DNA from: Pseudomonadota bacterium
GTDB lineage: Bacteria; Myxococcota; Bradymonadia; UBA4248
Length of the DNA: 17,131 bases
NCBI GenBank assembly: GCA_017629415.1
Contig: JAGBXG010000248.1
Span: 1-17,131 of the forward strand
Direction: 5' to 3'
Shown: one piece after another, positions 7,065 through 16,852 of the stretch
Position numbering within the stretch: the stretch's first letter is position 1
Layout: each line of letters starts with the position of its first letter
The notes under the pieces: model-generated
Told to the model about the DNA's origin: nothing
The model's database searches: none
Seen by the model: the letters and a program-made list of their open reading frames with translations, nothing else
Made by a program: the position numbers and the translations under genes

Positions 7065-10000
7065 GTGCGTCATTCATTTATTTTTTATTTTTGTATATCA
7101 GCTCTATTGGTTTCCAGCTGCAGCGATGACAGTACATCTCTCATTCCGTTGCCTCCAGCAGACGAAACGCCTGATACCCCTGAACCGGTTTACGGAGATA
7201 TTGGCGATGCATGCACAGACACGGCATCATGTAAAACCGGCTTGATTTGTCAAGACGAACACTGCATTGAGCTGATGTCGATAGGCCAAGTCTGTGACAA
7301 ATGGCATTTGTGTACTCCTCCTGGCGTATGTAAATCTGGCAGATGCAGCAATCCTGAATCCGGAGAAGGCGAACGATGTGATGCACAACATCCTTGCAAA
7401 CAGCCATTTGAATGTATTGAAAGCTTATGTCGTCAAAACGTTGGCTTAGGTGATATCTGTCATGAAACAGCCGTTTGTGCCGAAGGTATCTGCGATACCG
7501 ATGGAATATGTCGACGTTATGAAATAGAAGGTGCACCTTGTGATTTCAAAAATATTCTTTGTCGAGAAGGGATGAAATGCTCTGAATTCACAGGTACTTG
7601 CTACACGCCAGGCGGCTTGGGAGACACGTGTTCTGTATTGAATGATACCTGTGATGAAGGATATATCTGCGATTATACGACCAGCCAATGTATGACCGCA
7701 GGAACACTTGGCGAGCCTTGTGGTGAAGATATTTTGGTGACGTGCGGCTTTTTTACGGGCATGTTATGCATAGATGGAAAATGCCGGCAACCTGTGTCAG
7801 GAAATGCTGAATGTGACGATAACCACCCTTGTGCAGATGCCGAATATTTCTGCTCGGCTCACAAGTGTGTGCAGATAGAATCCTGCACGACAGATACAGA
7901 CTGCCAGGCCGACCGCTATTGCTGTATAGGAGAGGGGTGCCCCGTCCAAAATGCATGTCTGAATTATGGTGAAGGTCCGCGTGGAGATACAAACGATGCT
8001 TGTCTTTATCAAACGGTTCCCGGACTTTTTGAGGCCGATATCCAATGTGAATGGCTGCCCAGTGCTGACGATCCTTATCCGGAAGCCGCAAGCATTGTTA
8101 CCCCGGCTTTTGTCGGTAAAATGCCGCATGAAGCATTGGGAACATCACAAGCCGTGGTATTCCTATCTTATAAACCTGGCATTTGGACGCCCGTTGATGA
8201 AGCCTATCAATTTGGTGTCATTCGTATTCTTAATCCAGAAACCTGCCAAATTGTCGAAAATATATATGACAAAAATCACTACGTTTCAGCAGGTGCAACC
8301 CTGACCCTTGGCGATGTCGATGGCGATGGCATTCCAGAAATTTTTGCACAACGCTCGACATATCAGCCGGATAATAAAACGGTGGCTACTGGTGGTATCG
8401 TGGCTTTCAAATGGTCAGATGCCGAAAAAAAATACATGGTATCATGGTTTAAAACCTCTGAACTCAAAAATAGAAATTACAAATGGGGCGGTCTTGGCCT
8501 GCATGACATCAATAACGATGGCATTCCTGAAGTTCTCAATGCCACAGGTGAAGCTCTGAATGCCCAAACAGGTGAAAAACTCAACGGAGATCAGATTGTC
8601 GGAGATACCGGTAATAATACCACCTTGTTCCCTGCTATCGAAGATTTGGACAATGATGGCAAAGTCGAAATGATAGTAAAAGGCGGCAATGTCTATGAAT
8701 GGCAAATAGAAAAAGATCCCGATGGTAATATCGTTTCTCAGAAGTGGGTTCTCGAATACAGTGTGCTCTCGGGGCAGGGGGCTTTCTGGCTCAAAGCCAT
8801 CGGAGACTTCGGCACAGTAGGTGATATTCCGGCCGATTTCGACTGGTCAAAACCCGACGGCATTGCAGAAATTGTCTCGACAACCGGTAATGAAAGTACA
8901 ACAGGACAAGTCGGTATCCACGCACTTCACGTCAAAAAAAATGAAGACGGTACCGAAACAAAAACCGTTCAACGCATCTTATATATGGGCAAAAAATTTG
9001 GCGGAGGTGCTCCGACTGTCGGAGATTTTGACGGCGACAAACTGCCTGAAGTCGGCATTGCTTTTGGCGATTATTATGCCGTAATCGATCCGCAATGCCA
9101 AAAAGATGCAAACGGTGTTCTCCCGGAAGGCTGTGCCGAAGAAAACATCTTGTGGAAACAGCCGAATACAGACAATTCATCTTATACCACGGGGTCTTCT
9201 GTTTTCGATTTTGATGCCGATGGCATCATTGAAGTCGTCTATGCGGATGAATGCTATACACGCATCTATAACGGCAAAACCGGCGATGTTCTTTTCAGTG
9301 CACGCCAGAGCAGTCGCACCGCCTTTGAAATGCCAACCATTGCCGATGTCGATAACGACGAATCTGCAGAAATTCTGATGGGTGCCAACAGAACTGACCG
9401 CACTTGTCCCAAAATTGACACGATTCATCGCGGTATCCGCTGTCAGCACAACGACGACTGTACATCCAAAACATGTGAAGACGGTTTCTGCCGTTGTTCT
9501 GCCGATAACGAATGTAACTGGCGAAAAGGCGCAGATGGTAAAATCAAAAATGAATATGTCTGTGTTGAACCTTTGGCCAATGACAAAGCCATCAACAGCC
9601 ACAAGGTTTGCCGCGCACAACGCCCCCAAAACCAGCCATTCCAAGGCCTGCGCATCATGCGTGATCGTTACGATCGATGGGCAAGTTCACGCAATGTATG
9701 GAATCAATTTGCTTATTCCATCCAGAATATTCATGATGATATGAGTATCCCGCAAACTGCACACTGGATCGCCAATTTCCTTACCCCAGGACTTAACAAT
9801 TACCGTGCAAACAGCCAAGGTAAAATTGGGATGAATGCCGCCCCGGATATCACAGGCAAACTGAACAAAGACAACCTTTGCGGTCGTGATAAGGAAAGCA
9901 ATAAAATTACACTCACCGGTGTGATTTGCAATCGAGGTACCAAAATGGTGGCCTCAAAAATGCCTGCCTCATTCTATGAAGTGCTTGAAGACGGGTCACT

Positions 10001-10214
10001 CGGACAAAAATTCTGTACGGCTTATACCGCTGCAAACGTTCCGGTCGGAGACTGTCTCGATGTTTCCTGCGAACTCGACGATATTCCTATCGGCATTCAA
10101 GTCCGCATGATTTCCAATGACGATGGCGAAGGCGGAAGAACAACCGTAGAATGCAACGAAAATAACAATACCGACGAAGTCACACTCGAAGCCTGTCAAA
10201 CCATTGTCAACTGA
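7065..10214 (+). CDS. Large cysteine-rich, FG-GAP/VCBS-repeat surface lipoprotein
   Basis: A 1049-residue exported protein with a lipobox LVSSC (Cys19). Domains in order: a proline/acidic spacer; about nine cysteine-rich repeats of 25-30 residues (45-300, form GDxC...C...GxxC...C), Dickkopf-like; a region with seven Asp-rich FG-GAP/VCBS calcium-binding motifs from about 413 to 770 (DVDGDGIPE, DINNDGIPE, DLDNDGKVE, DWSKPDGIAE, DFDGDKLPE, DFDADGIIE, DVDNDESAE), the count expected for a seven-bladed propeller; a second cysteine cluster (about 780-845); and a C-terminal beta domain with VWNQFAYSIQNI and CNRGT motifs, perhaps CARDB-like. Such proteins usually act in adhesion or ligand binding; the ligand here is unknown. 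GTG-7065 is chosen because AGGGAG lies at 7052-7057, seven bases upstream. It has its own candidate promoter and no close co-transcribed partner upstream. Confidence 0.9.
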   Translation: MRHSFIFYFCISALLVSSCSDDSTSLIPLPPADETPDTPEPVYGDIGDACTDTASCKTGLICQDEHCIELMSIGQVCDKWHLCTPPGVCKSGRCSNPESGEGERCDAQHPCKQPFECIESLCRQNVGLGDICHETAVCAEGICDTDGICRRYEIEGAPCDFKNILCREGMKCSEFTGTCYTPGGLGDTCSVLNDTCDEGYICDYTTSQCMTAGTLGEPCGEDILVTCGFFTGMLCIDGKCRQPVSGNAECDDNHPCADAEYFCSAHKCVQIESCTTDTDCQADRYCCIGEGCPVQNACLNYGEGPRGDTNDACLYQTVPGLFEADIQCEWLPSADDPYPEAASIVTPAFVGKMPHEALGTSQAVVFLSYKPGIWTPVDEAYQFGVIRILNPETCQIVENIYDKNHYVSAGATLTLGDVDGDGIPEIFAQRSTYQPDNKTVATGGIVAFKWSDAEKKYMVSWFKTSELKNRNYKWGGLGLHDINNDGIPEVLNATGEALNAQTGEKLNGDQIVGDTGNNTTLFPAIEDLDNDGKVEMIVKGGNVYEWQIEKDPDGNIVSQKWVLEYSVLSGQGAFWLKAIGDFGTVGDIPADFDWSKPDGIAEIVSTTGNESTTGQVGIHALHVKKNEDGTETKTVQRILYMGKKFGGGAPTVGDFDGDKLPEVGIAFGDYYAVIDPQCQKDANGVLPEGCAEENILWKQPNTDNSSYTTGSSVFDFDADGIIEVVYADECYTRIYNGKTGDVLFSARQSSRTAFEMPTIADVDNDESAEILMGANRTDRTCPKIDTIHRGIRCQHNDDCTSKTCEDGFCRCSADNECNWRKGADGKIKNEYVCVEPLANDKAINSHKVCRAQRPQNQPFQGLRIMRDRYDRWASSRNVWNQFAYSIQNIHDDMSIPQTAHWIANFLTPGLNNYRANSQGKIGMNAAPDITGKLNKDNLCGRDKESNKITLTGVICNRGTKMVASKMPASFYEVLEDGSLGQKFCTAYTAANVPVGDCLDVSCELDDIPIGIQVRMISNDDGEGGRTTVECNENNNTDEVTLEACQTIVN

Positions 10215-10232
10215 TCATCTGCATGATAAAAT
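10204..10232 (+). promoter_or_regulatory. Strong candidate sigma-70 promoter for the stalked protein gene
   Basis: TTGTCA (10204-10209) and TAAAAT (10227-10232) are separated by the optimal 17 bases, each one base from consensus. The -35 overlaps the last codons of the preceding gene. The transcript would begin near 10239 with a leader of about 68 bases. Confidence 0.6.
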
Positions 10233-10271
10233 AGGGATGATGTATCTGTAAAATAAATCATTTTCACTTTT

Positions 10272-10309
10272 CATCAGCAGTTTTTGCTCAACTGATGGAG
10301 TCAATCATG
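10272..10309 (+). promoter_or_regulatory. Ribosome-binding site and adjacent inverted repeat
   Basis: GGAG at 10297-10300 stands six bases before ATG-10307 and decides that start over ATG-10295, which has no such signal. CATCAG (10272-10277) can pair with CTGATG (10292-10297), placing a hairpin directly against the binding site. The stem is short, so a regulatory role is speculative. Confidence 0.45.
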
Positions 10310-11689
10310 AAAAAATTTACTTTCTGCACAATAGTTTGTTGGCTTGCATTGCCATTGACAGCTCACGCAGAGCTGCCTTGTACGTCGTTTGAAACAGCCG
10401 GAAGATTCACTTTTGATACCTCCGAACTGGATGAAATCAGCGGTATGGCGTTGAGCCGTTCCAATCCCAAATTCTATTGGGCGCATACGGATTCATCCAA
10501 TGACCCGAATGCAGGGGCAGCGCTTTACCTGCTGGCATCTGACGGCAAACTGGTTCACAAATATCAGGTTGCAGATGCCACAAATATCGACTGGGAAGAT
10601 ATCGCCGTTGGACCTTGCGCTTACGGCAGCAAACAGACCTGTCTGTTTATAGGGGACATGGGCGACAATACATTCAGTCGTGACGATAAAGCCATTTATC
10701 TGATTGAAGAACCTGATATTCCTGATGATATTGTGCTTGGCGAAACCCCTTCAAAACTTAAGGTGAAAGAAAAACTCAATATTCGTTATCCCGAACCTGA
10801 AGAAGGGCAAGAGCCTAAATTCGCCAATCCTGACTGTGAAAGTCTGATGGTTTCGCCTATGGGCGAGATTTATTTTGTCACCAAACAGAGCGCGGGAGGA
10901 GAGCAGTCGCTGTACCGTGTGGAACGCGAAGGCAAAAAAGCCGGTTTTGCGACAAAGCTGGCCTCTTACGAATTTAACACGAGTTGTGCGCTGTCTATTG
11001 CAGGTGAGAGCTATGCTTTACTTTGTAATGCCGTCACCGGTGCTGATTTTGCGCCCGATGGCCAACGGTTTGCCATCCGCACTTATGGCTCTCTGTATGA
11101 ATTTGATATGACGGTTTACAAAGATATTGCAGAAGCTTTTGTCAATCCGATTCATCATACGACTTTGGGCGATGTGCAAGGTGAATCTGTAGCTTATATG
11201 GCCGATGGTCAGTCCCTTTTGCTTTCGAATGAAAAACAAAAGATTTCAGTTTTAGAAGTGGTGGCATCTATGACGGTTTATCAGTGTATTTCGAACGTTG
11301 TCGAGCCCGAACCTGAGCCTGAACCCGAACCTGAGCCTGAACCCGAACCTGAGCCTGAACCCGAACCTGAGCCTGAACCTGAACCTGAACCTGAACCCGA
11401 ACCTGAGCCTGAACCCGAACCTGAACCCGAACCTGAGCCTGAGCCCGAACCTGAGCCTGAACCTGAGCCCGAGCCCGAGCCTGAGCCCGAACCTGAGCCC
11501 GAACCTGAGCCTAAGCCTGAACCTGAGCCCGAAACACCGGAAGACAATGGATCATCAGACAGTGCATGCAGTGCGCATCCTCTCCGGGGGGCTGATCATG
11601 GAATCTGGGCTTGTATGATGGTGTTGTTCGCGGGAGCGGCAGCCTGGACGCGTCGGTTGAGCAAAAAGTCGGCGCGGCGTATGCAATAG
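10307..11689 (+). CDS. Secreted beta-propeller-like protein on a Glu-Pro stalk with a MYXO-CTERM-like tail
   Basis: A 460-residue protein with a signal peptide ([21 protein letters not shown], cut before ELPC). Residues 25-330 form a beta-rich domain with motifs [15 protein letters not shown]-like [36 protein letters not shown] and GESVAY, which suggest a beta-propeller of a widespread uncharacterised family. Residues 333-408 are 38 Glu-Pro dipeptides, one of them Lys-Pro, a stiff extended rod. The tail has Cys421, a hydrophobic segment (about 432-448) and a basic end [10 protein letters not shown]. That order, Cys then membrane segment then Arg-rich tail, is that of the MYXO-CTERM sorting signal known in Myxococcota, though it is not a perfect match. 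The picture is a cell-surface domain held away from the membrane. Enzyme activity cannot be inferred. Confidence 0.85.
   Translation: MKKFTFCTIVCWLALPLTAHAELPCTSFETAGRFTFDTSELDEISGMALSRSNPKFYWAHTDSSNDPNAGAALYLLASDGKLVHKYQVADATNIDWEDIAVGPCAYGSKQTCLFIGDMGDNTFSRDDKAIYLIEEPDIPDDIVLGETPSKLKVKEKLNIRYPEPEEGQEPKFANPDCESLMVSPMGEIYFVTKQSAGGEQSLYRVEREGKKAGFATKLASYEFNTSCALSIAGESYALLCNAVTGADFAPDGQRFAIRTYGSLYEFDMTVYKDIAEAFVNPIHHTTLGDVQGESVAYMADGQSLLLSNEKQKISVLEVVASMTVYQCISNVVEPEPEPEPEPEPEPEPEPEPEPEPEPEPEPEPEPEPEPEPEPEPEPEPEPEPEPEPEPEPEPEPEPEPEPKPEPEPETPEDNGSSDSACSAHPLRGADHGIWACMMVLFAGAAAWTRRLSKKSARRMQ
11303..11530 (+). repeat. Hexanucleotide tandem repeat GARCCY, 38 units, coding for Glu-Pro
   Basis: Thirty-eight six-base units, with one AAG replacing a GAR at 11513. 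Within them an 18-base unit is repeated three times without change (11315-11332, 11333-11350, 11351-11368), a sign of recent expansion. Synonymous changes break the repeat toward its 3' end. Gain or loss of units would alter stalk length but keep the frame. Confidence 0.95.
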
Positions 11690-11781
11690 CCGCGCTGCGC
11701 GGCCGTATGAAATAGGGCGCGCACATCAAGATTGAAATTATTTTGAAGTCCGGCTTTCGGCCTTTGGCCGATACGCCGTCC

Positions 11782-11835
11782 AAGCTCACTATGTGCTCGG
11801 CATTTCATGCCTGCGCGCATACGTGAGCTTTTTTT
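11782..11835 (+). terminator. Rho-independent terminator of the stalked protein gene
   Basis: AAGCTCAC (11782-11789) pairs with GTGAGCTT (11823-11830), with a partly paired inner region, and a run of seven Ts ends at 11835. The internal region is long (33 bases), so the hairpin is larger than usual. Confidence 0.75.
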
Positions 11836-11941
11836 ATGCATTTCAGCAGTTTATGCATTTAAAATGGTCGTTTAGATAACAGTTATTTGAGCCATTTTAT
11901 TCTTTTACTATGATCAAAATGTCATATTTTGGGTTAATCTA

Positions 11942-11969
11942 TTGACAAATGCCATATCTTTATTAGACT
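11942..11969 (+). promoter_or_regulatory. Candidate sigma-70 promoter for dnaG
   Basis: A perfect TTGACA (11942-11947) and TAGACT (11964-11969, four of six) are 16 bases apart. Transcription would start near 11976, about 55 bases before the start codon. Confidence 0.5.
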
Positions 11970-12030
11970 GCTTTGTTTTCTTATGCGGTCAAAAGGGTCG
12001 CATTTGTGGTGACGGGAGCGATTTGGGCGA

Positions 12031-13854
12031 ATGATAGAAGAATCAGTGATTAAAGCCGTTGTAGAACGGACGGACATTGTTCGCCTGATAAGCGAGTATG
12101 TGCAGCTGAAGAAGCGTGGAGGGACATTGGTGGGTCTTTGTCCTTTTCACCATGAGAAGACGCCGAGTTTTCATGTTTCAGCGGAGCGCGGTCGTTTTCA
12201 TTGTTTTGGGTGTGGCAAGAATGGAGATGCCATCAGTTTTTTGATGGAGCATGAAGGTCTTCGTTATCCCGAAGCGATTGAGCGTCTTGCCGAACGTGTA
12301 GGCATTGAGATTGTTCATACATCTCGCGAGCCTGATAAGACGCGTCAGGAAGCGCGCAGCAAGGAAAAAGCGCTGTTTGAAATCATGAAGTCTGCGCAAT
12401 CATTTTTTGCGGCACAGTATGCGATGACGAGCGGTGTGCTTTGCCGGGAATATGCTGAAAGGCGTGGCATTACCTCTGAAATGGTTTCGGCGTTTGGTTT
12501 AGGATTTGCGCCGGATTCCTGGGATGCCATTGTCGATGCACTCAAACAAGGCCGTCATTCTTTGGAAGATGCAAAAGATGCGGGGCTGGTCGGCAAACGC
12601 GATTCTGGAGGCTATTATGCGCGTTTCAGGAATCGTTTAATTTTTCCGGTTTACAGTGTGCGCGGCGATGTGGTGGCATTCAGCGGTCGTGCGTTGGACA
12701 ACAATGAAGCTGCCAAATATTATAACAGTCCTGTAACGGCCATTTATACCAAAGGCGATCATCTTTTTGGGCTATACCAGGCCAAACGTCATATTACTCG
12801 CGAGCATTGTGCCATTATGGTGGAAGGCAATGCTGACGTTGTGATGATGCATGCGTATGGTTTTTGTCATACGGTGGCTTCGCTTGGTACGGCATTGACT
12901 CCGAATCAGGCGTTGCTTCTGAGCCGGCATACGAAGCGTGTTTATTTGATGTATGACAACGATGAAGCTGGTCTCAAGGCGATGTGTCATGCATTGAGTA
13001 TTCTCATGGGATATGAGTTTGAAGGGCTTTATGCGGTTGAACTTCCCAAAGGTGATGATCCCGACAGTTATTTACGTACCTATGGTGCCGAAGGCATGAC
13101 AGAGCTTTTGGCCAATGCGAAACCACTCGGCATGTGGTGTGTGCAGAAGAAATGCGCGGATGTTCTGAAGCTGAAACCTGAGCTTCGCAAGCGTGCCTAT
13201 GCTGAGCTGAGTGATTTGATTACCAGTTTTCCTGACAAATTTGCACAGCGCCATTACCTGGATGAAGCTGCGCGCAGTCTTGGTCATAATGTCAAGCAGC
13301 TTGCGATTGAATTAGGCATTCATTTAGAGGGATTCAACGCGAAGCCGATGGTGGAAGTCAATTCGGTTCAGGAGCCTGATGTTGCACATTTGGATCCTGT
13401 GGAATGGGATATGGCGCATCTTATTCTTCAGAACAGTGAGCGATTTGATAGTTTCATGGCGGAAGCGGATCTTGAGCTTTTTGAAGAGCCGGCTTTGCGC
13501 AATTTGCTTCAAGAATATGCTCAGGTGCCTGATCGGACGAGTTCTTGGAGCATTGAAAAAAGTTTGAGTGAAAATTCGCTCAAACTCTACGATAAGGTAA
13601 TCTGTTCCGTTTTGGATGTGCCGGAATCTGATCATGACGACTGGTACGCCGGTGCGTTGGCAGAGTTGACACGGAAATGGGCAGCTCGCGAGCAGCTTCA
13701 AGTGAGTTATCAAATTGCTGAAGCTGTTGAACATAACGATACGACAGGCCTCAACGACCTGCTCAAACGGAATGCCGATTTGATTGAGCTGATGAAACAG
13801 ACTCAGAAAGATCGGAAATTTCAGTGGCAAAAGCTGACAACATCCCATGGCTGA
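12031..13854 (+). CDS. dnaG: DNA primase DnaG
   Basis: Synthesises RNA primers at the replication fork and is recruited by the DnaB helicase. The 607 residues are close to the usual length. An N-terminal CHC2 zinc-binding domain has ligands Cys37, His40, Cys58 and Cys61 (CPFHHEKTPSF, FHCFGCG). The RNA polymerase core follows (RFRNRLIFPV), then the Toprim motifs: Glu265 in VEGNADVV (many primases have EGYMDV) and Asp309/Asp311 in YDNDEAG. The last 150 residues are helical and divergent, as expected for the helicase-binding domain. ATG-12031 fits the family N-terminus (MIxEESVI...DIVRLISEYVQLKKRG). GGGAG lies upstream at a rather long spacing. rpoD follows 287 bases later, the classic dnaG-rpoD order of the macromolecular synthesis operon; no rpsU is seen here. 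Confidence 0.97.
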   Translation: MIEESVIKAVVERTDIVRLISEYVQLKKRGGTLVGLCPFHHEKTPSFHVSAERGRFHCFGCGKNGDAISFLMEHEGLRYPEAIERLAERVGIEIVHTSREPDKTRQEARSKEKALFEIMKSAQSFFAAQYAMTSGVLCREYAERRGITSEMVSAFGLGFAPDSWDAIVDALKQGRHSLEDAKDAGLVGKRDSGGYYARFRNRLIFPVYSVRGDVVAFSGRALDNNEAAKYYNSPVTAIYTKGDHLFGLYQAKRHITREHCAIMVEGNADVVMMHAYGFCHTVASLGTALTPNQALLLSRHTKRVYLMYDNDEAGLKAMCHALSILMGYEFEGLYAVELPKGDDPDSYLRTYGAEGMTELLANAKPLGMWCVQKKCADVLKLKPELRKRAYAELSDLITSFPDKFAQRHYLDEAARSLGHNVKQLAIELGIHLEGFNAKPMVEVNSVQEPDVAHLDPVEWDMAHLILQNSERFDSFMAEADLELFEEPALRNLLQEYAQVPDRTSSWSIEKSLSENSLKLYDKVICSVLDVPESDHDDWYAGALAELTRKWAAREQLQVSYQIAEAVEHNDTTGLNDLLKRNADLIELMKQTQKDRKFQWQKLTTSHG

Positions 13855-14141
13855 CCAAGTCATGAAGCCGCTTTTGTCATTTTATTTCGAACCGTCGGGC
13901 CTTTGCTTGACGGCAATGATTTGTTGTTTAATTTTTTCAAGGTGATGTGAATGCATCCGACATGGATTTCAGCCTGATGCCGAATCGACAGTGAAAGAAA
14001 TGATATAGCCTGCCAAAGCCAGAGAAAAGACGGCAGAATTCGGAGTCACATGGTGAATCTGCAACACTGAAATGTCATCGCGTTTGTAAGAACATTGTCT
14101 TTTTATTTAGATATCATCGAAACCTGACAAGGGAGAACCGG
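13855..14141 (+). other. dnaG-rpoD intergenic region
   Basis: A 287-base gap with no terminator I can support and no convincing gene. TTGTAA near 14076 and TTAGAT 17 bases downstream could be a weak rpoD promoter. The gap is long for an operon, so rpoD may be read both from dnaG and from its own promoter. Confidence 0.4.
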
Positions 14142-14144
14142 ATG
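14126..14144 (+). promoter_or_regulatory. Ribosome-binding site of rpoD
   Basis: GACAAGGGAGA at 14126-14136 contains GGGAG, about seven bases before ATG-14142, and is identical over 11 bases to the kinase site at 3954-3964. Confidence 0.75.
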
Positions 14145-16847
14145 TCCCTCGATAAAGAATCATTGCTTAAACTTGTCGCCAGAGCCAAGGAACAAGGTTT
14201 CTTGACGTATGATGAGTTCAACAATCTGCTTCCTGCTGATGTTTTGAGCGGCGATAAAGTGGATGAAATTTATGATGCCCTGGATGCCATGGGGATTGAA
14301 GTCATATCTGCAGACGAAGTGCCCGAACATTTGCGTGCATCAGCTGTGTCCGAAGATGACGAAAACTTGAGTAAAAAGGCTGAAACTAAAGCCGCTAAAG
14401 CAAGCAAAAAAGCTGATAAAGAAAGCAAAAAAACAGCTAAAAAAACTTCTGATGAAGAAAATACAGAAGTTAAAGCTAAAAAAGAAAGTAAAGCTAAAAA
14501 AGAAAAGACTGAAAAATCTGAAAAGTCTGAAAAGTCAGAAGATAAGAAACTCAAGAAAGAAAAAACTGAATCCAAAAAAGCAAAGAAATCAGAAAGTGAT
14601 GATGCCGAGATTTCTGAAGTTAAAGCTGCGAAAAAGAAAGTTGCTAAAACAGATGAAGCTGAGCCTAAATCTGTCAAAGCGAAGAGCTGTAAGAAATCTG
14701 CTGCGAAAGAGGAAGGTTCAGAAAAACCGTCTAAAAAATTGAAGAAGATTGTCGAATCTTTTGATGAAGATGAAGTGCCCGAAGAAGCTTCTAAAAAAAT
14801 GACGGCCAAAGAAGAAGTAAAACGTCAGAAAGAAGCCGAAAAAGCCGCGAAAAAAGCAGCCAAAGAAGAAGCAAAACGTCAGAAAGAGACAGATAAAGCT
14901 GCGAAAAAAAGTGACAAAAAGAAGCGTGATGAAGCAGATAATTTGAAAACTTCTGCGGATTCTCATGAAACTGTCAAACCGCTGAAAACATCCCATCATG
15001 ATATGGGGCTGATGCCTGATTTTGCGGCATTGGCTGAAGAAGATGAAAAAGATGTTGAAAATCTGGAAGATCTTGACGAATCCATCGATGAACTTGCTGA
15101 AATCGATGTGATGGATGATGACTTCGATGATGTCGATAACGATGATGCGGGTTTTGCAGCCGTTGATGCCACTTTCGAAGATGAATTTGAATCTGCTGGC
15201 GATGATAACCGTGAACTCTTTGATGATATCGAACGTGAAGATGCCGAAGACGGCGACGGCGAAGGCAGTGAATCTGACGAAAATGCCGAAAATGCCAACG
15301 TAGATGATGATAGCTCAGTGGCCATCGAAATTGACGAAGATGCCAATAAAGATCGCGATAAAAATGCCGATCCCGTCCGCATGTATCTTCGCAGAATGGG
15401 CAGCGTCAATCTTCTGACTCGCGAGGGCGAAGTCGAAATCGCCATGAATATTGAAGCCGGTGAGCAAAATGTTCTCAATGTTTTGCTTCAAAGTTCATTT
15501 GGTGTCCGCGAAATTATCGCCATCGCCCAGCGCGTTCGCGACGGCAAACTCAAAATGCGCGATGTACTCCGCGATTTTGAAACCGATTACAGCGATCGCA
15601 CCGATGAAGAAATCACACAGGAATTTCTCGATCACGTCGAAGATATCCGTGCTTTGAACCGCAATATCATTCGTTTAACCGATCGTTTAAAGACTGCTCA
15701 CGGGACATCCGAACTCTACCTTGAACGTACACGTGCCGGTTTGGAACGTAACCGCAGAACCATGTATGCCATGATGCTGCAGATTCGTTTGTCTAAAAAA
15801 TTGAGCGAACGCCTCGTGTTCAAACTCAAAGGCATGATTGAACGTCTGGATGTTGCTGCGCGCGAAATTCGTCAGTGTGAAAGAACTGCAGGTACGGATT
15901 TCCGTGTTATTTCACGCATTTGTAACGAGATTCAGGCAAACCCCAAACGCACACACGAAATCCTGGAAGGCTATCGCTTTAATGAAGCCAAAGCATTCTC
16001 GCTTTATGACACGATTTCACGCCATTATCGCGATATCGATGCCATCGAACGCGATACCCATATTTCGCCGGATGCCTTGCGCTTGACTTATCAACGCGTA
16101 CAGCAAGGCCAGCGTATTGCCGAAAAAGCGAAAAGCGATCTCATTGAAGCTAACTTGCGTCTTGTCGTATCTATCGCCAAAAAATATACCAACCGTGGTC
16201 TGCAATTCCTCGATCTGATTCAGGAAGGCAACATCGGTTTGATGAAAGCTGTCGATAAGTTCGAATATAAACGCGGTTATAAGTTCTCAACTTATGCCAC
16301 CTGGTGGATTCGTCAGGCCATTACGCGCGCTATCGCCGACCAAGCTCGCACGATCCGTATTCCTGTTCACATGATTGAAACCATTAACAAGCTGATTCGT
16401 ACCAGCCGTTATTTGGTTCAGGAATTTGGACGTGAACCGACACCCGAAGAAATTGCCGAAAAAATGGAACTCCCCGTCGAAAAAGTGCGCAAAGTTCTCA
16501 AAATTGGCAAAGAACCTATCAGCCTTGAAACCCCGATTGGCGAGGAAGAAGACAGCCATCTTGGCGATTTCATCGAAGATAAATCGGTTATTTCCCCTTC
16601 GGATGCCGTTATCTCGATGAACTTGGCCGAACAAACCCGCAAGGTCCTTCAGTCCCTTACCCCGCGCGAAGAAAAAGTGCTTCGTATGCGTTTCGGTATC
16701 GGTGAAAAGAGCGATCACACCCTCGAAGAAGTCGGACAGGATTTCGATGTCACGCGTGAACGTATTCGCCAGATTGAAGCTAAGGCTTTGCGTAAACTGC
16801 GTCACCCAACTCGTGCAAAACTGCTCAAGCCATTCGTGGAGAATTAA
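14142..16847 (+). CDS. rpoD: Primary sigma-70 factor RpoD with an enlarged, charge-segregated N-terminal insert
   Basis: Directs RNA polymerase to housekeeping promoters. Region 1.1 is at residues 1-65 ([21 protein letters not shown]). Region 1.2 starts at Asp410 ([11 protein letters not shown]), followed by the non-conserved region. Region 2 starts near 663 ([52 protein letters not shown]), then region 3 ([13 protein letters not shown]) and region 4 ([19 protein letters not shown]-binding [20 protein letters not shown]). The core is complete. At 901 residues it is much longer than E. coli RpoD (613). The extra length is residues 78-290, Lys/Ala/Glu-rich and histone H1-like, with a 17-residue duplication, and then 295-405, very acidic. 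The start is supported by a strong ribosome-binding site. A terminator follows directly. Confidence 0.97.
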   Translation: MSLDKESLLKLVARAKEQGFLTYDEFNNLLPADVLSGDKVDEIYDALDAMGIEVISADEVPEHLRASAVSEDDENLSKKAETKAAKASKKADKESKKTAKKTSDEENTEVKAKKESKAKKEKTEKSEKSEKSEDKKLKKEKTESKKAKKSESDDAEISEVKAAKKKVAKTDEAEPKSVKAKSCKKSAAKEEGSEKPSKKLKKIVESFDEDEVPEEASKKMTAKEEVKRQKEAEKAAKKAAKEEAKRQKETDKAAKKSDKKKRDEADNLKTSADSHETVKPLKTSHHDMGLMPDFAALAEEDEKDVENLEDLDESIDELAEIDVMDDDFDDVDNDDAGFAAVDATFEDEFESAGDDNRELFDDIEREDAEDGDGEGSESDENAENANVDDDSSVAIEIDEDANKDRDKNADPVRMYLRRMGSVNLLTREGEVEIAMNIEAGEQNVLNVLLQSSFGVREIIAIAQRVRDGKLKMRDVLRDFETDYSDRTDEEITQEFLDHVEDIRALNRNIIRLTDRLKTAHGTSELYLERTRAGLERNRRTMYAMMLQIRLSKKLSERLVFKLKGMIERLDVAAREIRQCERTAGTDFRVISRICNEIQANPKRTHEILEGYRFNEAKAFSLYDTISRHYRDIDAIERDTHISPDALRLTYQRVQQGQRIAEKAKSDLIEANLRLVVSIAKKYTNRGLQFLDLIQEGNIGLMKAVDKFEYKRGYKFSTYATWWIRQAITRAIADQARTIRIPVHMIETINKLIRTSRYLVQEFGREPTPEEIAEKMELPVEKVRKVLKIGKEPISLETPIGEEEDSHLGDFIEDKSVISPSDAVISMNLAEQTRKVLQSLTPREEKVLRMRFGIGEKSDHTLEEVGQDFDVTRERIRQIEAKALRKLRHPTRAKLLKPFVEN
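14805..14909 (+). repeat. Internal 54-base duplication in the lysine-rich insert of rpoD
   Basis: Residues 222-238 and 240-256 both follow the pattern AKEExKRQKExxKAAKK. The DNA units begin at 14805 and 14859 and are about 85% alike. They show how the insert may have grown. Confidence 0.8.
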
Positions 16848-16852
16848 AATAG

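Larger units (their letters stand above)
11690..12030 (+). other. Intergenic region between the stalked protein and dnaG
   Basis: No credible gene. The first 100 bases are GC-rich and palindromic: GCCGCG-CTG-CGCGGC at 11689-11703 and CGGCC-TTT-GGCCG near 11768-11780. A terminator follows at 11782-11835. The second half is AT-rich and carries the candidate dnaG promoter. Confidence 0.7.

Noticed and set aside
11303..11530. Possible CRISPR-like array
   Set aside because: The units are contiguous six-base codon pairs with no spacers, inside an open reading frame.
11281..11547. Minus-strand open frame of 88 codons made of Gly-Ser repeats
   Set aside because: It is the antisense reading of the Glu-Pro hexanucleotide repeat, with no ribosome-binding site and no non-repeat content.
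13863..13946. Small open frame (27 codons, hydrophobic) after dnaG
   Set aside because: It has no ribosome-binding site and the composition is not distinctive; no support beyond chance.
14270..14999. Long antisense and alternate-frame open reading frames over the lysine-rich part of rpoD
   Set aside because: They result from the A-rich, stop-poor codon use of Lys/Glu/Ala repeats. The sigma factor frame is supported by homology on both sides.
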